Source of the DNA: Diaphorobacter nitroreducens
GTDB lineage: Bacteria; Pseudomonadota; Gammaproteobacteria; Burkholderiales; Burkholderiaceae_C
DNA: 64,000 bases
Assembly (NCBI GenBank): GCA_003755025.1
Contig: RJVL01000008.1
Coordinates: forward strand, 1-64,000
Direction: 5' to 3'
Shown here: piece after piece, positions 9,234-18,425 of the stretch
Position numbering within the stretch: the stretch's first letter is position 1
Layout: each line of letters opens with the position of its first letter
Made by a program: the position numbers and the translations under genes
The notes under the pieces: model-generated
Database searches by the model: none
The model's input: the letters and a program-made list of their open reading frames with translations, nothing else
What the model was told of the DNA's origin: nothing

Positions 9234-9650
9234 CTAGCGCAGACCGGTGCCTGCGCCGGCATCGCTCTTGCGCTCGATCAATTCAATCTTGTAACCGTCA
9301 GGGTCGGTCACAAAGGCGATCACCGTGGTGCCGCCCTTGACCGGCCCGGCCTCGCGCGTCACGGTGCCGCCGGCTGCCTTGATCTTCTCGCAGGCGGCGT
9401 AGGCGTCGGGCACGCCCAGGGCAATGTGGCCGTAGGCTGTGCCCATCTCATAGCTTTCCACCCCCCAGTTGTACGTCAGCTCGATCTCGGCCTGGCCGGG
9501 GTTGCCGCCCTCGAAGCCCAGGAAGGCCAGAGAGTATTTGTACTCAGGGTTTTCGGAGGTGCGCAGCAACTGCATGCCCAGCACCTGGGTGTAGAAATCG
9601 ATGGAGCGCTGGAGATTGCCAACGCGCAGCATGGTGTGCAGAAGTCTCAT
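9234..9650 (-). CDS. gloA: lactoylglutathione lyase (glyoxalase I)
   Basis: Isomerises the methylglyoxal-glutathione hemithioacetal to S-lactoylglutathione. The 138-residue protein has the bacterial GloA pattern: [20 protein letters not shown] with the first metal-ligand His, the glutamate ligand in QAEIELTYN, the His in YGHIALGV, and the Glu in GYKIELIE. It stands alone on the minus strand. Chromosomal housekeeping gene. Confidence 0.93.
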   Translation of the reverse strand: MRLLHTMLRVGNLQRSIDFYTQVLGMQLLRTSENPEYKYSLAFLGFEGGNPGQAEIELTYNWGVESYEMGTAYGHIALGVPDAYAACEKIKAAGGTVTREAGPVKGGTTVIAFVTDPDGYKIELIERKSDAGAGTGLR

Positions 9651-9712
9651 GGCATGGATTGTGCCGTCAACCCAAAGACCCAGCGGCCTGTTGCGCTGAG
9701 TGATGGGCTGGG

Positions 9713-10504
9713 CTAGACCGGCACGGTGTAGTTGAGCGTCATGCGGCCGCCGTCCACGGTGACGATCTCACCGGTCACATAACTGGCGGCGTCGCTGGCG
9801 AGCCATGCCACCACATCAGCGACCTCCGAAGGCTCACCCAGGCGCTTCATCGGCGTGCGGCTCATGATCTTGAGCCGGGCCTCGTCGCTCGTCAGCACGG
9901 CCTTCGCGGCGAGTTCCGTGGCAATGGTGCCGGGCGCCACCGCGTTCACGCGGATGCCACGGTCCGCCAGCGCCAGCGCCATCACGCGGGTGAGCTGATT
10001 GATGCCGCCCTTGCTCACGTTGTAGCTGGCGATGTTCGGAATGGCCAAAACGCCATTGACGGAACTCATGTTCACGATGCTGCCGCCGCCCGAGCGCACC
10101 ATTTCGCGTGCCACGGCCTGGCCCATGAGAAAGGCACCCTTGAGGTTCACGCGCAGTACCGCGTCAAAGTCTTCCTCGGTCACCTCCAGAAAGTCCGCAG
10201 CGCGGAAGATGCCCGCGTTGTTGACCAATACGTCGATGCGCCCGTGCAGCGCCATGGTTTGACCTACCAGGGCATCCACTTCGGACTTGTTGCCCACATC
10301 GCAATGAATGTAGGCGGCTTGCGGCACCGCATCGGCAAGAGCACGTCCGCGGGCATCATCCATGTCTGCGATCACCACCTTGGCACCGTCGCGCGCCAGC
10401 CTGCGCACGCAGGCCTCGCCAATGCCCTGGGCACCGCCCGTGACAATACACACGCGACCGTGATGGCCGAAGGAGATAGGTGACGTGGTGAGTGTTTGGG
10501 ACAT
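9713..10504 (-). CDS. short-chain dehydrogenase/reductase
   Basis: An NAD(P)-dependent SDR of about 263 residues. Family motifs seen: [10 protein letters not shown] cofactor loop, NNAGI, the catalytic Ser (VNMSSVNG) and the YNVSK motif, and the C-terminal [12 protein letters not shown]. The Asp in the [10 protein letters not shown] loop suggests NAD rather than NADP. The substrate is unknown. The ATG at 10504 is one of three candidate starts (ATG 10513 and GTG 10540 are also in frame); none has a strong Shine-Dalgarno. It is the last gene before ICE sequence begins. Confidence 0.85.
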   Translation of the reverse strand: MSQTLTTSPISFGHHGRVCIVTGGAQGIGEACVRRLARDGAKVVIADMDDARGRALADAVPQAAYIHCDVGNKSEVDALVGQTMALHGRIDVLVNNAGIFRAADFLEVTEEDFDAVLRVNLKGAFLMGQAVAREMVRSGGGSIVNMSSVNGVLAIPNIASYNVSKGGINQLTRVMALALADRGIRVNAVAPGTIATELAAKAVLTSDEARLKIMSRTPMKRLGEPSEVADVVAWLASDAASYVTGEIVTVDGGRMTLNYTVPV

Positions 10505-10734
10505 GCCAGTCATCGTAGTCAATTGAAAAGGGCTGGTCACTGAACGTTTACGCGGAGGGTGGGATCGTTCCCTAAACTGGGTGCGGATGTCGAGGTCGTA
10601 GTGCCTCAGCCCCAGCCGTTGGCTTACTAGATACGATGTATATTCTCAATAATAAATATTGAGAATAACGCTTGTGATTGTAAGTCATTTTGCCCTTCTG
10701 AATTGTGGTTTATCCACAGTTCAGCGAGGTCGAT
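10505..10734. other. boundary region between the chromosome and the ICE parA end
   Basis: No gene is visible here. GC content falls sharply from about 10620. ICEs of this class end close to parA, so an attachment site is expected here, but I see no tRNA 3' end and no integrase. A match to the other ICE end, outside the window, would be needed to place it. Confidence 0.4.
10641..10667. promoter_or_regulatory. perfect inverted repeat upstream of parA
   Basis: TATTCTCAATA and TATTGAGAATA form an 11-bp perfect stem around ATAAA, about 70 bp before parA. The AT-rich palindrome has no U-tract, so an operator for ParA/ParB or an ICE regulator is more likely than a terminator. Confidence 0.45.
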
Positions 10735-11685
10735 ATGTTTACATTTGGAGTGGTAGCCACCAAGGGTGGGGTCGGCAAAACCACAGTAGCAGCCAATCTC
10801 GGCGGCCTCTTGGCCGACATTGGTTACCGCGTCTTGCTCATTGACGCCGATGTACAGCCATCGCTATCACGCTACTTCGTCGTCTCGAAGGAGGCCGAGC
10901 ATGGCCTGACCAAGATGGTCATGGATGGCTCTCTGACGCCCGAATGCATCAGCCAGATTGAGCTCCCTCCTGAATCCTTCTCAGGCGACCATGACCTGCT
11001 CAACAAACAGGGCGGGTTCCTGCATCTCGTGCGCTCGGACACCCGCGATGGACGCCTCCAGGACTGGCTGAGTAATCGTCTTGATCGCCTCGTGCGTATC
11101 CGCATGGCTATCAAAAATACCTCGCTCGCAGATAGCTACGACGTAGCGATTATCGACACGCAAGGTGCTGTGGGGCACCTTCAGGATGCAGCAGTTAATG
11201 CATCCGATCTGCTGATCACTCCGGCCTCGCCGGATATTATCAGCGCCCGTGAATTCGTAGATGGGACGCTTACCCTATTAGATCGCCACGAATCGTCGGC
11301 GAATATGGGATTTACCGTTCCGGCGATGCGTGCGATTATCAATCGGGCAGAAAAAACCGTCGATAGCCGATCCATGGCTGGTCTCATCCGCGACCAATTC
11401 ATGACGTTGCGCGGCCGAGTGACAGTGCTCAATACTGTGGTGACGGCTGCTGTGGCCTACAAGAAGGCTGCAACCTCCCAGGTGCCCGTGCATTGGATCG
11501 ATCCGGTCAAGGCTGGCGACACTATGCACGCGTTGCTGTGGGAGCTGTTGCCACACCTTGAGGGCACGTTTGCCCCAAATCACCGAAAAGAGATCGACCC
11601 CTCTCTGGTGGTGCCTAAAGCCGATCCGGCACCGGAGACGGGTGCCGATGGTGAGCACACCAGTGCTGGCACAGACGATGAGTGA
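10735..11685 (+). CDS. parA: ParA-family partition ATPase of the ICE
   Basis: A 316-residue ParA/Soj protein with the deviant Walker A KGGVGKTT (residues 10-17) and a Walker B-like VAIIDTQGA. It probably segregates or stabilises the excised ICE together with ParB encoded 14 bp downstream. The ATG at 10735 follows CGAGGT. Genes of this type sit next to the attachment site in PFGI-1 / PAPI / clc-type elements, which fits its position here. Codon use is less GC-rich than in the chromosomal genes to the left. Confidence 0.85.
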   Translation: MFTFGVVATKGGVGKTTVAANLGGLLADIGYRVLLIDADVQPSLSRYFVVSKEAEHGLTKMVMDGSLTPECISQIELPPESFSGDHDLLNKQGGFLHLVRSDTRDGRLQDWLSNRLDRLVRIRMAIKNTSLADSYDVAIIDTQGAVGHLQDAAVNASDLLITPASPDIISAREFVDGTLTLLDRHESSANMGFTVPAMRAIINRAEKTVDSRSMAGLIRDQFMTLRGRVTVLNTVVTAAVAYKKAATSQVPVHWIDPVKAGDTMHALLWELLPHLEGTFAPNHRKEIDPSLVVPKADPAPETGADGEHTSAGTDDE

Positions 11686-11699
11686 GGGGAGCATGAGCC

Positions 11700-13538
11700 A
11701 TGACCCCCTCCAGAACCCCTGAAACGCTGACCGCCGTACAGCGGGCACAGCGCTTGAACCTCCACCCGCCGCCCGCGTTGGCTGAATCCGATGCAGGCCA
11801 CGCGCACGCGTACCAAGACAAGAACCCCATGGTAGTGAAACCAAGCAAGCAAGAGCGAAAGATCATGGAGCAGGCGCGCAAGTCCTTGCCGCCCCTGAGT
11901 GGCCCGCGCGCCAGTGCGACCGCCAACCTAGACCCTCGCAGCGATGCCGAGTTGTCGTTTTCTATCCTTCCTGTCTCGGAAATCGTGGCCTATGGCCACA
12001 ACCCGCGCCAGGGACAGAACCCGCGATATGACGAGCTCAAGGCCAGCATCAAGGCCGACGGCATCACCAACATCCTCACCGTCACACGGCGCAGTGTGGA
12101 TGACAAGTACACGCCCTATGGCGGAGGAAACACGCGCCTGCAGATTGCCAAAGAACTGTTTGCCGAAGGCGATCAGCGCTTCGCGCAGCTGCGCGTCATC
12201 GTCAAGGAGTGGCCCGGCGACGCCCAGGTGATCACCGCGCACCTTGTAGAAAACGAGCTGCGCGCAGACATCACCTTCTGGGAAAAAGCCCGAGGCGTAC
12301 ATCAGTTCCGTGTCGAACTCGAACACGAGCAGCACAAGCCGCTCACCGCCGGTGAGCTCAACCGTGAACTGCGGGGGCGGGGCCTCAATTACGGCGTCAA
12401 GACGATCCAGAACTTTGCGTTCGCCACCGAGCAGATGGCCCCGGTCGGGCCCTGGCTGCAGGCCCGGGCGGTCAACGAAGTCACGCGGCCCAAGGTGGCG
12501 GCCCTGCTCGAACTCGGTGCCAAGCTGGGCCAGGGATCGGCCTTGCGCGAACAGCTCCAGGCAGTCATGCAGACCTATGGTGATGCCCTACGCCTGCGCG
12601 CCAAGAGCAACGAAGACCTGGAAGCAGCCGAGCGTCTGCCGGTGGAACTCGACGATGCGGCGCTGCTGGCCGACCTGCAGTTGGCTGCAGTACAGGAGTT
12701 GGGCCTTGCCGGACGCCCGCAGCTGGAGGCCGCTCTCTCCGCCATGGAGGCCGATCCCAAGTTGTCGCGCGACGATCTTCGTGCCGTTGGGCAACGTCCT
12801 GTTGCTGTGGCCCCGCCTCCACAACGGCTGACCTTTGCACCAGAGAATACCGACCCGTCGGAGCCATTCACGCCCCGGGCAGACCCAGAGTCAGCGGCGC
12901 AACCATCGGCACCCGATGGGATCCAGCAAGCTCCGCTACCCGGAATGCTGGCAGGCATATCCGCCCAGGCACAGCCGGGCAGGGTCAAGGCTGGAACGCA
13001 TGCAGCCCAGCATGCAGTGGCCACTGACCCCTTGAGCGAGGCGTTCAAGGGTATCCGCGACCTGCTTGGTGAGATCAACGCAGACGTTCCCCTGAGCGAC
13101 GTGCTGTGCAACCTGCCTCTTGCGCCGTTCGGCTTCATGGTCGATTTCCCGCCGCAAGATATGGCGCACATCAACGGTGAGCCTGTCCGCACCGATCTGG
13201 TACCGCTGCGCGCCGCGGTCTGGAAGCTACTGGCCGCACTGTCCTACCAGTACGACCGACGCATTCCGGGCGCGATTCCACCCCAGCATGTCACCGAAAC
13301 GATCTGGACAACGACCTACACCAATGGTCGTCAGGCCTTTGAACACGCCTGTGCGCAGAAGGCCGGTATGCCTGTCTCGGGGAACTATTACCAGATGGGC
13401 ATGGACGAGCTGGGTCTTGTGCTGGCCGCGCCCAAGCTGGGCTACAGCGTGATCAAGCTGTTGGCCGCCATGGAGCAGATGCGCCTGAAGTTTCCTGAGC
13501 GCATCCCTGCGGGATTCCAGCCGCTCTTCGATACCTGA
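11700..13538 (+). CDS. parB: ParB-family protein of the ICE
   Basis: A 612-residue protein with a ParB/Srx N-terminal domain (about 85-190; GHNPRQGQNPRYDELKASIK, then YGGGNTRLQIA), followed by a KorB/ParB-like helix-turn-helix region (about 200-270). The long Pro/Ala-rich C-terminal part is typical of ICE versions of this family. GAGGGGA precedes the start. It should bind a centromere-like site; a palindrome cluster at 16556-16606 with CACGTG cores is a candidate. Confidence 0.8.
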   Translation: MTPSRTPETLTAVQRAQRLNLHPPPALAESDAGHAHAYQDKNPMVVKPSKQERKIMEQARKSLPPLSGPRASATANLDPRSDAELSFSILPVSEIVAYGHNPRQGQNPRYDELKASIKADGITNILTVTRRSVDDKYTPYGGGNTRLQIAKELFAEGDQRFAQLRVIVKEWPGDAQVITAHLVENELRADITFWEKARGVHQFRVELEHEQHKPLTAGELNRELRGRGLNYGVKTIQNFAFATEQMAPVGPWLQARAVNEVTRPKVAALLELGAKLGQGSALREQLQAVMQTYGDALRLRAKSNEDLEAAERLPVELDDAALLADLQLAAVQELGLAGRPQLEAALSAMEADPKLSRDDLRAVGQRPVAVAPPPQRLTFAPENTDPSEPFTPRADPESAAQPSAPDGIQQAPLPGMLAGISAQAQPGRVKAGTHAAQHAVATDPLSEAFKGIRDLLGEINADVPLSDVLCNLPLAPFGFMVDFPPQDMAHINGEPVRTDLVPLRAAVWKLLAALSYQYDRRIPGAIPPQHVTETIWTTTYTNGRQAFEHACAQKAGMPVSGNYYQMGMDELGLVLAAPKLGYSVIKLLAAMEQMRLKFPERIPAGFQPLFDT

Positions 13539-13564
13539 AGAACAAACCAGAACCGGGAGAAACC

Positions 13565-14155
13565 ATGCTGCGCATTACCGACCCCACCCTCAAACGCATG
13601 CTGCTCGATCAGATCGTGGCGCGCATCGACGCAGGCGGCATCGACGACTTGTTGCAGGCTGGGTTCAGCCCGGAATTTCTGGATTGCATGCGCCATCGGC
13701 CTGCGCGCGATCTGATCAAGGCGTCCGAGGTGCCGGCGATTGATTTCCGGGTCTCCATCAAGGAACGCGCCATCACCGAATACCTCAACCGCCTGGACAT
13801 GATGCGACGCGATGCTCACATGTGCGAATACTTCATCCGCCATGGTGCAGCCGTGCAGGTGGTCTGTATGCTTTGGAAGATCTCTGCCGAAGAGGTGCGC
13901 GGCCTGCGCGCACAGCTGCTGCCACCAGATCAACCGCTGGGTCGCAATCGCATGCCGGCGCCCGCCGTGCGCGACCAGATCCACGCCCGCTGGGCTGAAC
14001 TTGAGGCGGACGATCCCCGGGGATCGCTGCGCGACAGGCTGTATCGCCTGCATCAGTCCTTTCCTGACTGTCGCATCGACTCGCTGTGCCGAACCATCGA
14101 CGAGTTTTCTGCCGAGCCGTCATGGCCTGTGACCGATTTTGGAACCCTCTCTTGA
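13565..14155 (+). CDS. DUF2857-family ICE protein
   Basis: A 196-residue protein matching by pattern the DUF2857 (STY4526-like) proteins that follow parB in this ICE class. It is all-helical in appearance, with DPTLKRMLLDQIVARI at the N-terminus and a central helix-turn-helix-like segment (VVCMLWKISAEEVRGLRAQL). Probable DNA-binding or replication accessory role. GGGAGAAACC lies upstream of the ATG. The assignment rests on gene order and remembered family features. Confidence 0.65.
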   Translation: MLRITDPTLKRMLLDQIVARIDAGGIDDLLQAGFSPEFLDCMRHRPARDLIKASEVPAIDFRVSIKERAITEYLNRLDMMRRDAHMCEYFIRHGAAVQVVCMLWKISAEEVRGLRAQLLPPDQPLGRNRMPAPAVRDQIHARWAELEADDPRGSLRDRLYRLHQSFPDCRIDSLCRTIDEFSAEPSWPVTDFGTLS

Positions 14156-14174
14156 ACGCCATCGGAGCCGCACC

Positions 14175-14717
14175 ATGACCAAGCTCGCTCTGCTCAGCCG
14201 CAACCGCGTTTCCCGTCGCCAGAAGCGCATCAACGACCCCGAGCAAACACCGCGATCCGGCCTGCAGGTCGGCGAATTGCGGCGACTGCCCAACGTCCTC
14301 GGACAGGCTGCGCTCCTGGAATGGCTGGGACAGGCGCCCATCAGCTTCAACCGGGCCTATGTGGGCCTGGCGGGCGGCGTGCTGCAAGCCCTGTGGCTGT
14401 CGGCCGCAATGGAGCGCGTCTCCAACGCCAAGGCTCATGAGTTCGAGGTCAATGGCGATTTTGTCTTTTCCATGTCTGAGGCGGAATGCGAAGCTGCCAT
14501 CGGATTGATCCGCTCGCAGCAGCACAAATGTCGGCGTGACCTGGTTGCATCAGGTCTGATCAGCGTGAACAGTCTGCCGCCTGCACCCCCCGTTTACCGT
14601 CTGCACCTCGACTGCCTGGCGCGCAAACTGCTGGCGCAGTCCGCGCCTTTGGCCGAGCACCTGGCTGCATATGAGCCACTGCCAGAGTTGCCTGCGGCAT
14701 GGGAACGCCAAGCCTGA
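14175..14717 (+). CDS. hypothetical ICE protein, 180 aa
   Basis: Located between the DUF2857 gene and the STY4528-type replication gene, in the same transcription direction with a 19-bp gap. The ATG at 14175 has GGAG upstream. The N-terminus is basic (KLALLSRNRVSRRQKR) and the remainder is helical with no motif I recognise. Position suggests an accessory role in ICE replication or maintenance. Confidence 0.65.
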   Translation: MTKLALLSRNRVSRRQKRINDPEQTPRSGLQVGELRRLPNVLGQAALLEWLGQAPISFNRAYVGLAGGVLQALWLSAAMERVSNAKAHEFEVNGDFVFSMSEAECEAAIGLIRSQQHKCRRDLVASGLISVNSLPPAPPVYRLHLDCLARKLLAQSAPLAEHLAAYEPLPELPAAWERQA

Positions 14718-14731
14718 GACGGAGCCATATC

Positions 14732-16531
14732 GTGGCCTATCCCGTGCTCGCACCATCAACCACGGCAAGTCCAATGGCTTGCCCACGGCCCTCTATGGAG
14801 CCATTTGTAGATGAAGGCGCCGCCCTGCAGCACCTGGGTCAAGGCGGTTTCATTCAGTTCCATCTAGCCCTGGCTGAACAACTAGGTTTCAAGGCGGCAT
14901 TGTTCCTCGGGCATGCCCTGTACTGGAGCCGCCATCTCGGCAAGAAGGAACCGCAACGTGGTGGCTGGTTCTTCATGACCGCGCGTCAATGGGAGGATGC
15001 CACGGGCCTGACAGCGAGGGAGCAGGCCAGCGTGCGTGAGCTGCTGCTGCAAAACCATCTGCTGTTGGAGCGTGTCGCCGGCAGGCCTGCCCGCCTGCAC
15101 TACCGGGTCGATCTCGCCAGGCTGGCCCAGTGGAGCGGCTTGCAAGCCCACGCTGATGGGGCGCCAGCAATCACCTGGGAAGCGTTCGCACCCTGGCTGA
15201 AAACCTCGATCAGCTTCTACCGGCCCCTGGCCCGCATCAGCGGGTCAGTCGCCAGCGGCCTGCTGCTGTCCTATCTCTTGCGCCAGCAACGCGCAGCAGT
15301 GCGCTCCGGTGAAGCCACCTTCGAAGGATATTTCCGACTGTCGCACGAGGATGCACGCATCGCCCTGTGTCTTGGCACCAAGACCCAGCGCAATGCGCGT
15401 GAACGCCTCAAGGCGCTGGGCTTCCTGCAAGAACGAGCTGGCGGCCTGTGTCATGTGAATCTGCATGCGCTCCAGGATGCCATTGGGCATGTCGAGAAGC
15501 TCCCGCAGCCTGCCCGACTGCATGCGGTCGCCAGGCCGCCGGCCGCAGTGGCACCTTCCGCCGAAGGCCTGGCCGACGCGGTGCGCTGGCTGGCAGAAGC
15601 CGATCGACGCCCAACGACTGATCCCGTGTTGTATGAGCATCGTGTTCAGGATCAGCTACAGCTGGATCTTTTTGGGCGCTGGCTGACCGACACACCGCAG
15701 GGGCAGCAGACCACGCACGTCGTGACACGCATGTTCGGCAATACAAGCGCGAGCCCGGTGCCCGTCGGTAGCTTACATCCCGCGAATCAAAACCATGGAA
15801 ACTTGTCGGAAATAAGGTGTCAACCTTCTGCCCTTTTGTCGAACCATGAATCCAATGACCATACGACAAAAGGGCAAGCACCTGCCGTTTTGTCGAATCA
15901 TGGTTGCCGTTTTGTCGAATCTACCTCGCCCTTTTGTCAAACCCATATACAACAACATAACAATCAACCTACAACGACTACCGCGTGCGCCCGCGAGGAC
16001 GCCTCGGGGTTCGACAAAACGGCAAGTCGTCGTCGGATTTCTGAAACCTCCCCATCCGAAGCCCGGTTGGCGCAACAGGCAAATCGCGCAGCACCCCTGC
16101 CAGCAGCGCTTGTCGAACTCGACAACCTGGTCATGCCCAAGGCGCTTGGCATGGAGTGGCACGACGGCGTGCGCCGCACCCTGGCCACTGCACCTGCGGC
16201 CATTCACCAGGCCTTGCTGGATGAGCTGGAGGGCCAGCTCGGCCTGCAGGGCAAGACCATCCACAACCCTCCGGGGTACCTGCACGCCCTGATCCGTCGC
16301 CATGCCTGCGGCACGCTGGATCTGGCGATGGCGGACAAGGTAGCTGCCGAAAGGACACAGCGAGCACGCCACGAGCAGGCTTTGCTCAAGGCCAGGCAGG
16401 AAGCGGAACAGCCTCGACCTGCTGGTGCCCAGGATGCGCAAAAGGCTGAACCTTCGCCGGCCGTGATTGAAGAGCGCCGCAAGCTGCTGACCCTACGTCT
16501 CGAGATTGCGGGGAAGGGGAGGGCGGCATGA
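14732..16531 (+). CDS. STY4528-type ICE replication protein
   Basis: A 599-residue protein with two winged-helix-like regions in the N-terminal half (about 60-120 and 185-250). These read like an initiator: FFMTARQWEDATGLTAREQ and YFRLSHEDARIALCLGTKTQRNARERLKALG. The disordered middle (about 310-430) is Asn/Gln/Thr-rich and lower in GC. The GTG at 14732 is favoured because ACGGAG lies 8 bases before it, right after the previous stop. In this ICE class the gene at this position is annotated as a pathogenicity-island replication protein. It probably acts on an origin; the palindromes directly downstream are a candidate. Confidence 0.6.
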   Translation: MAYPVLAPSTTASPMACPRPSMEPFVDEGAALQHLGQGGFIQFHLALAEQLGFKAALFLGHALYWSRHLGKKEPQRGGWFFMTARQWEDATGLTAREQASVRELLLQNHLLLERVAGRPARLHYRVDLARLAQWSGLQAHADGAPAITWEAFAPWLKTSISFYRPLARISGSVASGLLLSYLLRQQRAAVRSGEATFEGYFRLSHEDARIALCLGTKTQRNARERLKALGFLQERAGGLCHVNLHALQDAIGHVEKLPQPARLHAVARPPAAVAPSAEGLADAVRWLAEADRRPTTDPVLYEHRVQDQLQLDLFGRWLTDTPQGQQTTHVVTRMFGNTSASPVPVGSLHPANQNHGNLSEIRCQPSALLSNHESNDHTTKGQAPAVLSNHGCRFVESTSPFCQTHIQQHNNQPTTTTACAREDASGFDKTASRRRISETSPSEARLAQQANRAAPLPAALVELDNLVMPKALGMEWHDGVRRTLATAPAAIHQALLDELEGQLGLQGKTIHNPPGYLHALIRRHACGTLDLAMADKVAAERTQRARHEQALLKARQEAEQPRPAGAQDAQKAEPSPAVIEERRKLLTLRLEIAGKGRAA

Positions 16532-16555
16532 GCGCGATACGCAATTCGGTGAACC

Positions 16556-16606
16556 GGGACAGTTTGTCCCACGTGGTAACGGTTACCACGTGGGACGTTT
16601 TGTCCC
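16556..16606. repeat. nested palindrome cluster (candidate partition site or origin)
   Basis: Three overlapping inverted repeats: GGGACA-GTT-TGTCCC (16556-16570), a perfect 31-bp palindrome with arms GTCCCACGTGGTAAC / GTTACCACGTGGGAC around one G (16566-16596), and GGGAC-GTTTT-GTCCC (16592-16606). The large palindrome holds two CACGTG cores, the centre of bacterial parS sites. It lies between the replication gene and the next ICE gene, about 3 kb from parB. Confidence 0.6.
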
Positions 16607-16637
16607 GGCTAGTCAATCTTTAGCAAAGGAGACAGCG

Positions 16638-17117
16638 ATGGATAGCAAGCAACTTTTCACGGAGCTGGTTCACCGCCTTCAACGCTACGACGATTCCATG
16701 GTTCTGCATGCGGTGATTCAGCAGCAGGCAGACGTTACCGAACTTCGAACCTCTGCAACTCGGATCGCCTTGGACTTTCTTGGGAATCGCGTTCAGAAGA
16801 AGCAGGTACAGCGTGCGTTGGATCGACTGACTGACATGGGCCTTCTGCAAGTCCAAGCGCACCCCAACTACCGCACCCACATCACGGTGGATCGTGAAGC
16901 GGTGCAGGCATTGCTTCGCACCCCGGTGAGCGACTACCTGCCAGGCCTGAATAGCGACAGCTTTCCGTTTTTGGATGACCTGAATGCCAGGAGGAAGGCC
17001 GAGAGCGGCGTGCTGCCGGCCGGCTGGGGCTGGCCTTCACCGACGTTATCTGAACCCAGGAAGGACGATTCCGTTGAGGCCAAGCCCGAGCCACCTGCAC
17101 CAATCAAGCATCACTGA
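16638..17117 (+). CDS. winged-helix hypothetical ICE protein, 159 aa
   Basis: The ATG at 16638 follows AAAGGAGAC. The N-terminal about 100 residues read as a winged helix: an N-terminal helix, TSATRIALDFLGNRVQKKQVQRALDRLTDMGLLQV, then a beta wing (NYRTHITVD). The C-terminal tail is Pro-rich. It directly follows the palindrome cluster, so it could bind there; this is inference. No named family recognised. Confidence 0.65.
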   Translation: MDSKQLFTELVHRLQRYDDSMVLHAVIQQQADVTELRTSATRIALDFLGNRVQKKQVQRALDRLTDMGLLQVQAHPNYRTHITVDREAVQALLRTPVSDYLPGLNSDSFPFLDDLNARRKAESGVLPAGWGWPSPTLSEPRKDDSVEAKPEPPAPIKHH

Positions 17118-17186
17118 TTCGCCTGGATCAGCGTTCGTCCCATTGCCCATGCCCCGCTGTCACAACCGAAATCTACCCTCATCACC

Positions 17187-18326
17187 ATGGCCACCACTCG
17201 CAACAAGTCACCCAAGAATGCCGCAGCGTCAGCTCCCACCAGCCAGGAAGCTGCCGCAATGCCGAGCATTCCTGCGCCCGTAGGATTCGCCTTCGCCACC
17301 GAGCCCAATTCACCGTTTTCTGATGGCTACAGCATCGCCAAGGAGGAAGCGGCTCTGGCCGAGTACATGGCCGGGCCAATGAGTGAGACCGATCCCTTGT
17401 ATGACAGGTACATCGAGCTGGAAGATCGCAAGGATCGGCTGGAACGGCGCAAGGTGGAGTTCGACGGCCGCAAGGGTGCTGAGTCGGTGGTGACGCGTCA
17501 GGAAGCCAGGGCCATTGACGCCCTGGGGGCACTGGTCGATGAGGAGGTCGATCAGATGACGATCCACACCAAGGAGGCCTATCGGATGTTCATGGGCCGC
17601 ACGCGCGAGCCTGGCAAGGAAGCGGCCCCCATCATCGGCGGGCGGCGCGTGGCTGCGGCCTTGCGTGGGCTGTGGGTTCTGACGGGCTACGACAACCCGT
17701 ATGCCGATTGGGCCTTGCTGCGCCATGAGCAGACCATCGACGAGATTTGCAAGCGCCTGCGGCGCGAAACCAAGGAAGCTGAATCACTTCTTGCCGATCT
17801 CAAGAAGAAGGGCTTGAGCTTCTCGATTCTGCAGTCCGCCGAACCCAAGGTGCTCAACCTAGGTTACCGCTCTCCGTATGGCTATGCGATTTCCACGCTG
17901 ATCGTGGAGTTCGACTATTTCGTGCGCCTGCAAAAGACCCTGGCCCGCAAGACGCTGCGCTCGGATGACCAGGCACGCCAGGCGATTTCTGAACTGACGC
18001 GGTTCATTCGTCGGGTGTTCAATGAGACGGCGCGGTTTGATCGATGGCTCACCCGTGAGGAAGTCAAGGCCCTGTCTCGCAGTGACTTCATCCCGGAATC
18101 TGGGGCAGAAGCGCAGAAGCGGGTGGAGTTTGCATCAGAAGTATTCGGTATCGTTCCCAGCGAGGTCTTCACCGGCAAGCTGCATCCGCGCCACTCGCGT
18201 CGCCGCACGGGGGATCTAACGGCAGCAGAGCGTCACTTGCTACAGACCCTGGGAGCGCACCTGGACGATATAGCCCAGGGTGGGTCAGGCGCAGGGGCGG
18301 ATCAATCTGATGCAGGGCTGGTGTGA
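17187..18326 (+). CDS. TIGR03761-family integrating conjugative element protein
   Basis: A 379-residue soluble protein of the PFL_4669 type found in nearly all ICEs of this class, downstream of the replication gene. A charged coiled coil (YIELEDRKDRLERRKVEF) occurs near residue 75. The following core includes GRRVAAALRGLWVLTGYDNPYADWALLRHE. Its molecular role is not known to me; conserved position suggests a DNA-processing or replication function. Confidence 0.7.
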   Translation: MATTRNKSPKNAAASAPTSQEAAAMPSIPAPVGFAFATEPNSPFSDGYSIAKEEAALAEYMAGPMSETDPLYDRYIELEDRKDRLERRKVEFDGRKGAESVVTRQEARAIDALGALVDEEVDQMTIHTKEAYRMFMGRTREPGKEAAPIIGGRRVAAALRGLWVLTGYDNPYADWALLRHEQTIDEICKRLRRETKEAESLLADLKKKGLSFSILQSAEPKVLNLGYRSPYGYAISTLIVEFDYFVRLQKTLARKTLRSDDQARQAISELTRFIRRVFNETARFDRWLTREEVKALSRSDFIPESGAEAQKRVEFASEVFGIVPSEVFTGKLHPRHSRRRTGDLTAAERHLLQTLGAHLDDIAQGGSGAGADQSDAGLV

Positions 18327-18386
18327 GGCAAATGTGAGGAAGCTGCGGCAGGGCCGGCATGGTGTGTGTGAAAGGGCTTTTGTGTT

Positions 18387-18425
18387 GAAAGGGTTGGTGA
18401 TGGAAAGGGTTGGTGATGGAAAGGG
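18387..18425 (+). repeat. tandem 16-bp repeat carrying duplicated ribosome binding site and start codon
   Basis: GAAAGGGTTGGTGATG occurs twice in tandem, then GAAAGGG. Each unit contains a Shine-Dalgarno-like AAAGGG and an ATG. The first ATG (18400) opens a nine-codon frame ending at 18429. The second (18416) starts the DUF3158 gene. Confidence 0.6.

Noticed and set aside
10541-10620. tRNA 3' end as ICE attachment site
   Set aside because: GGGATCGTTCCC looked T-arm-like, but no acceptor stem or CCA-type end could be drawn.
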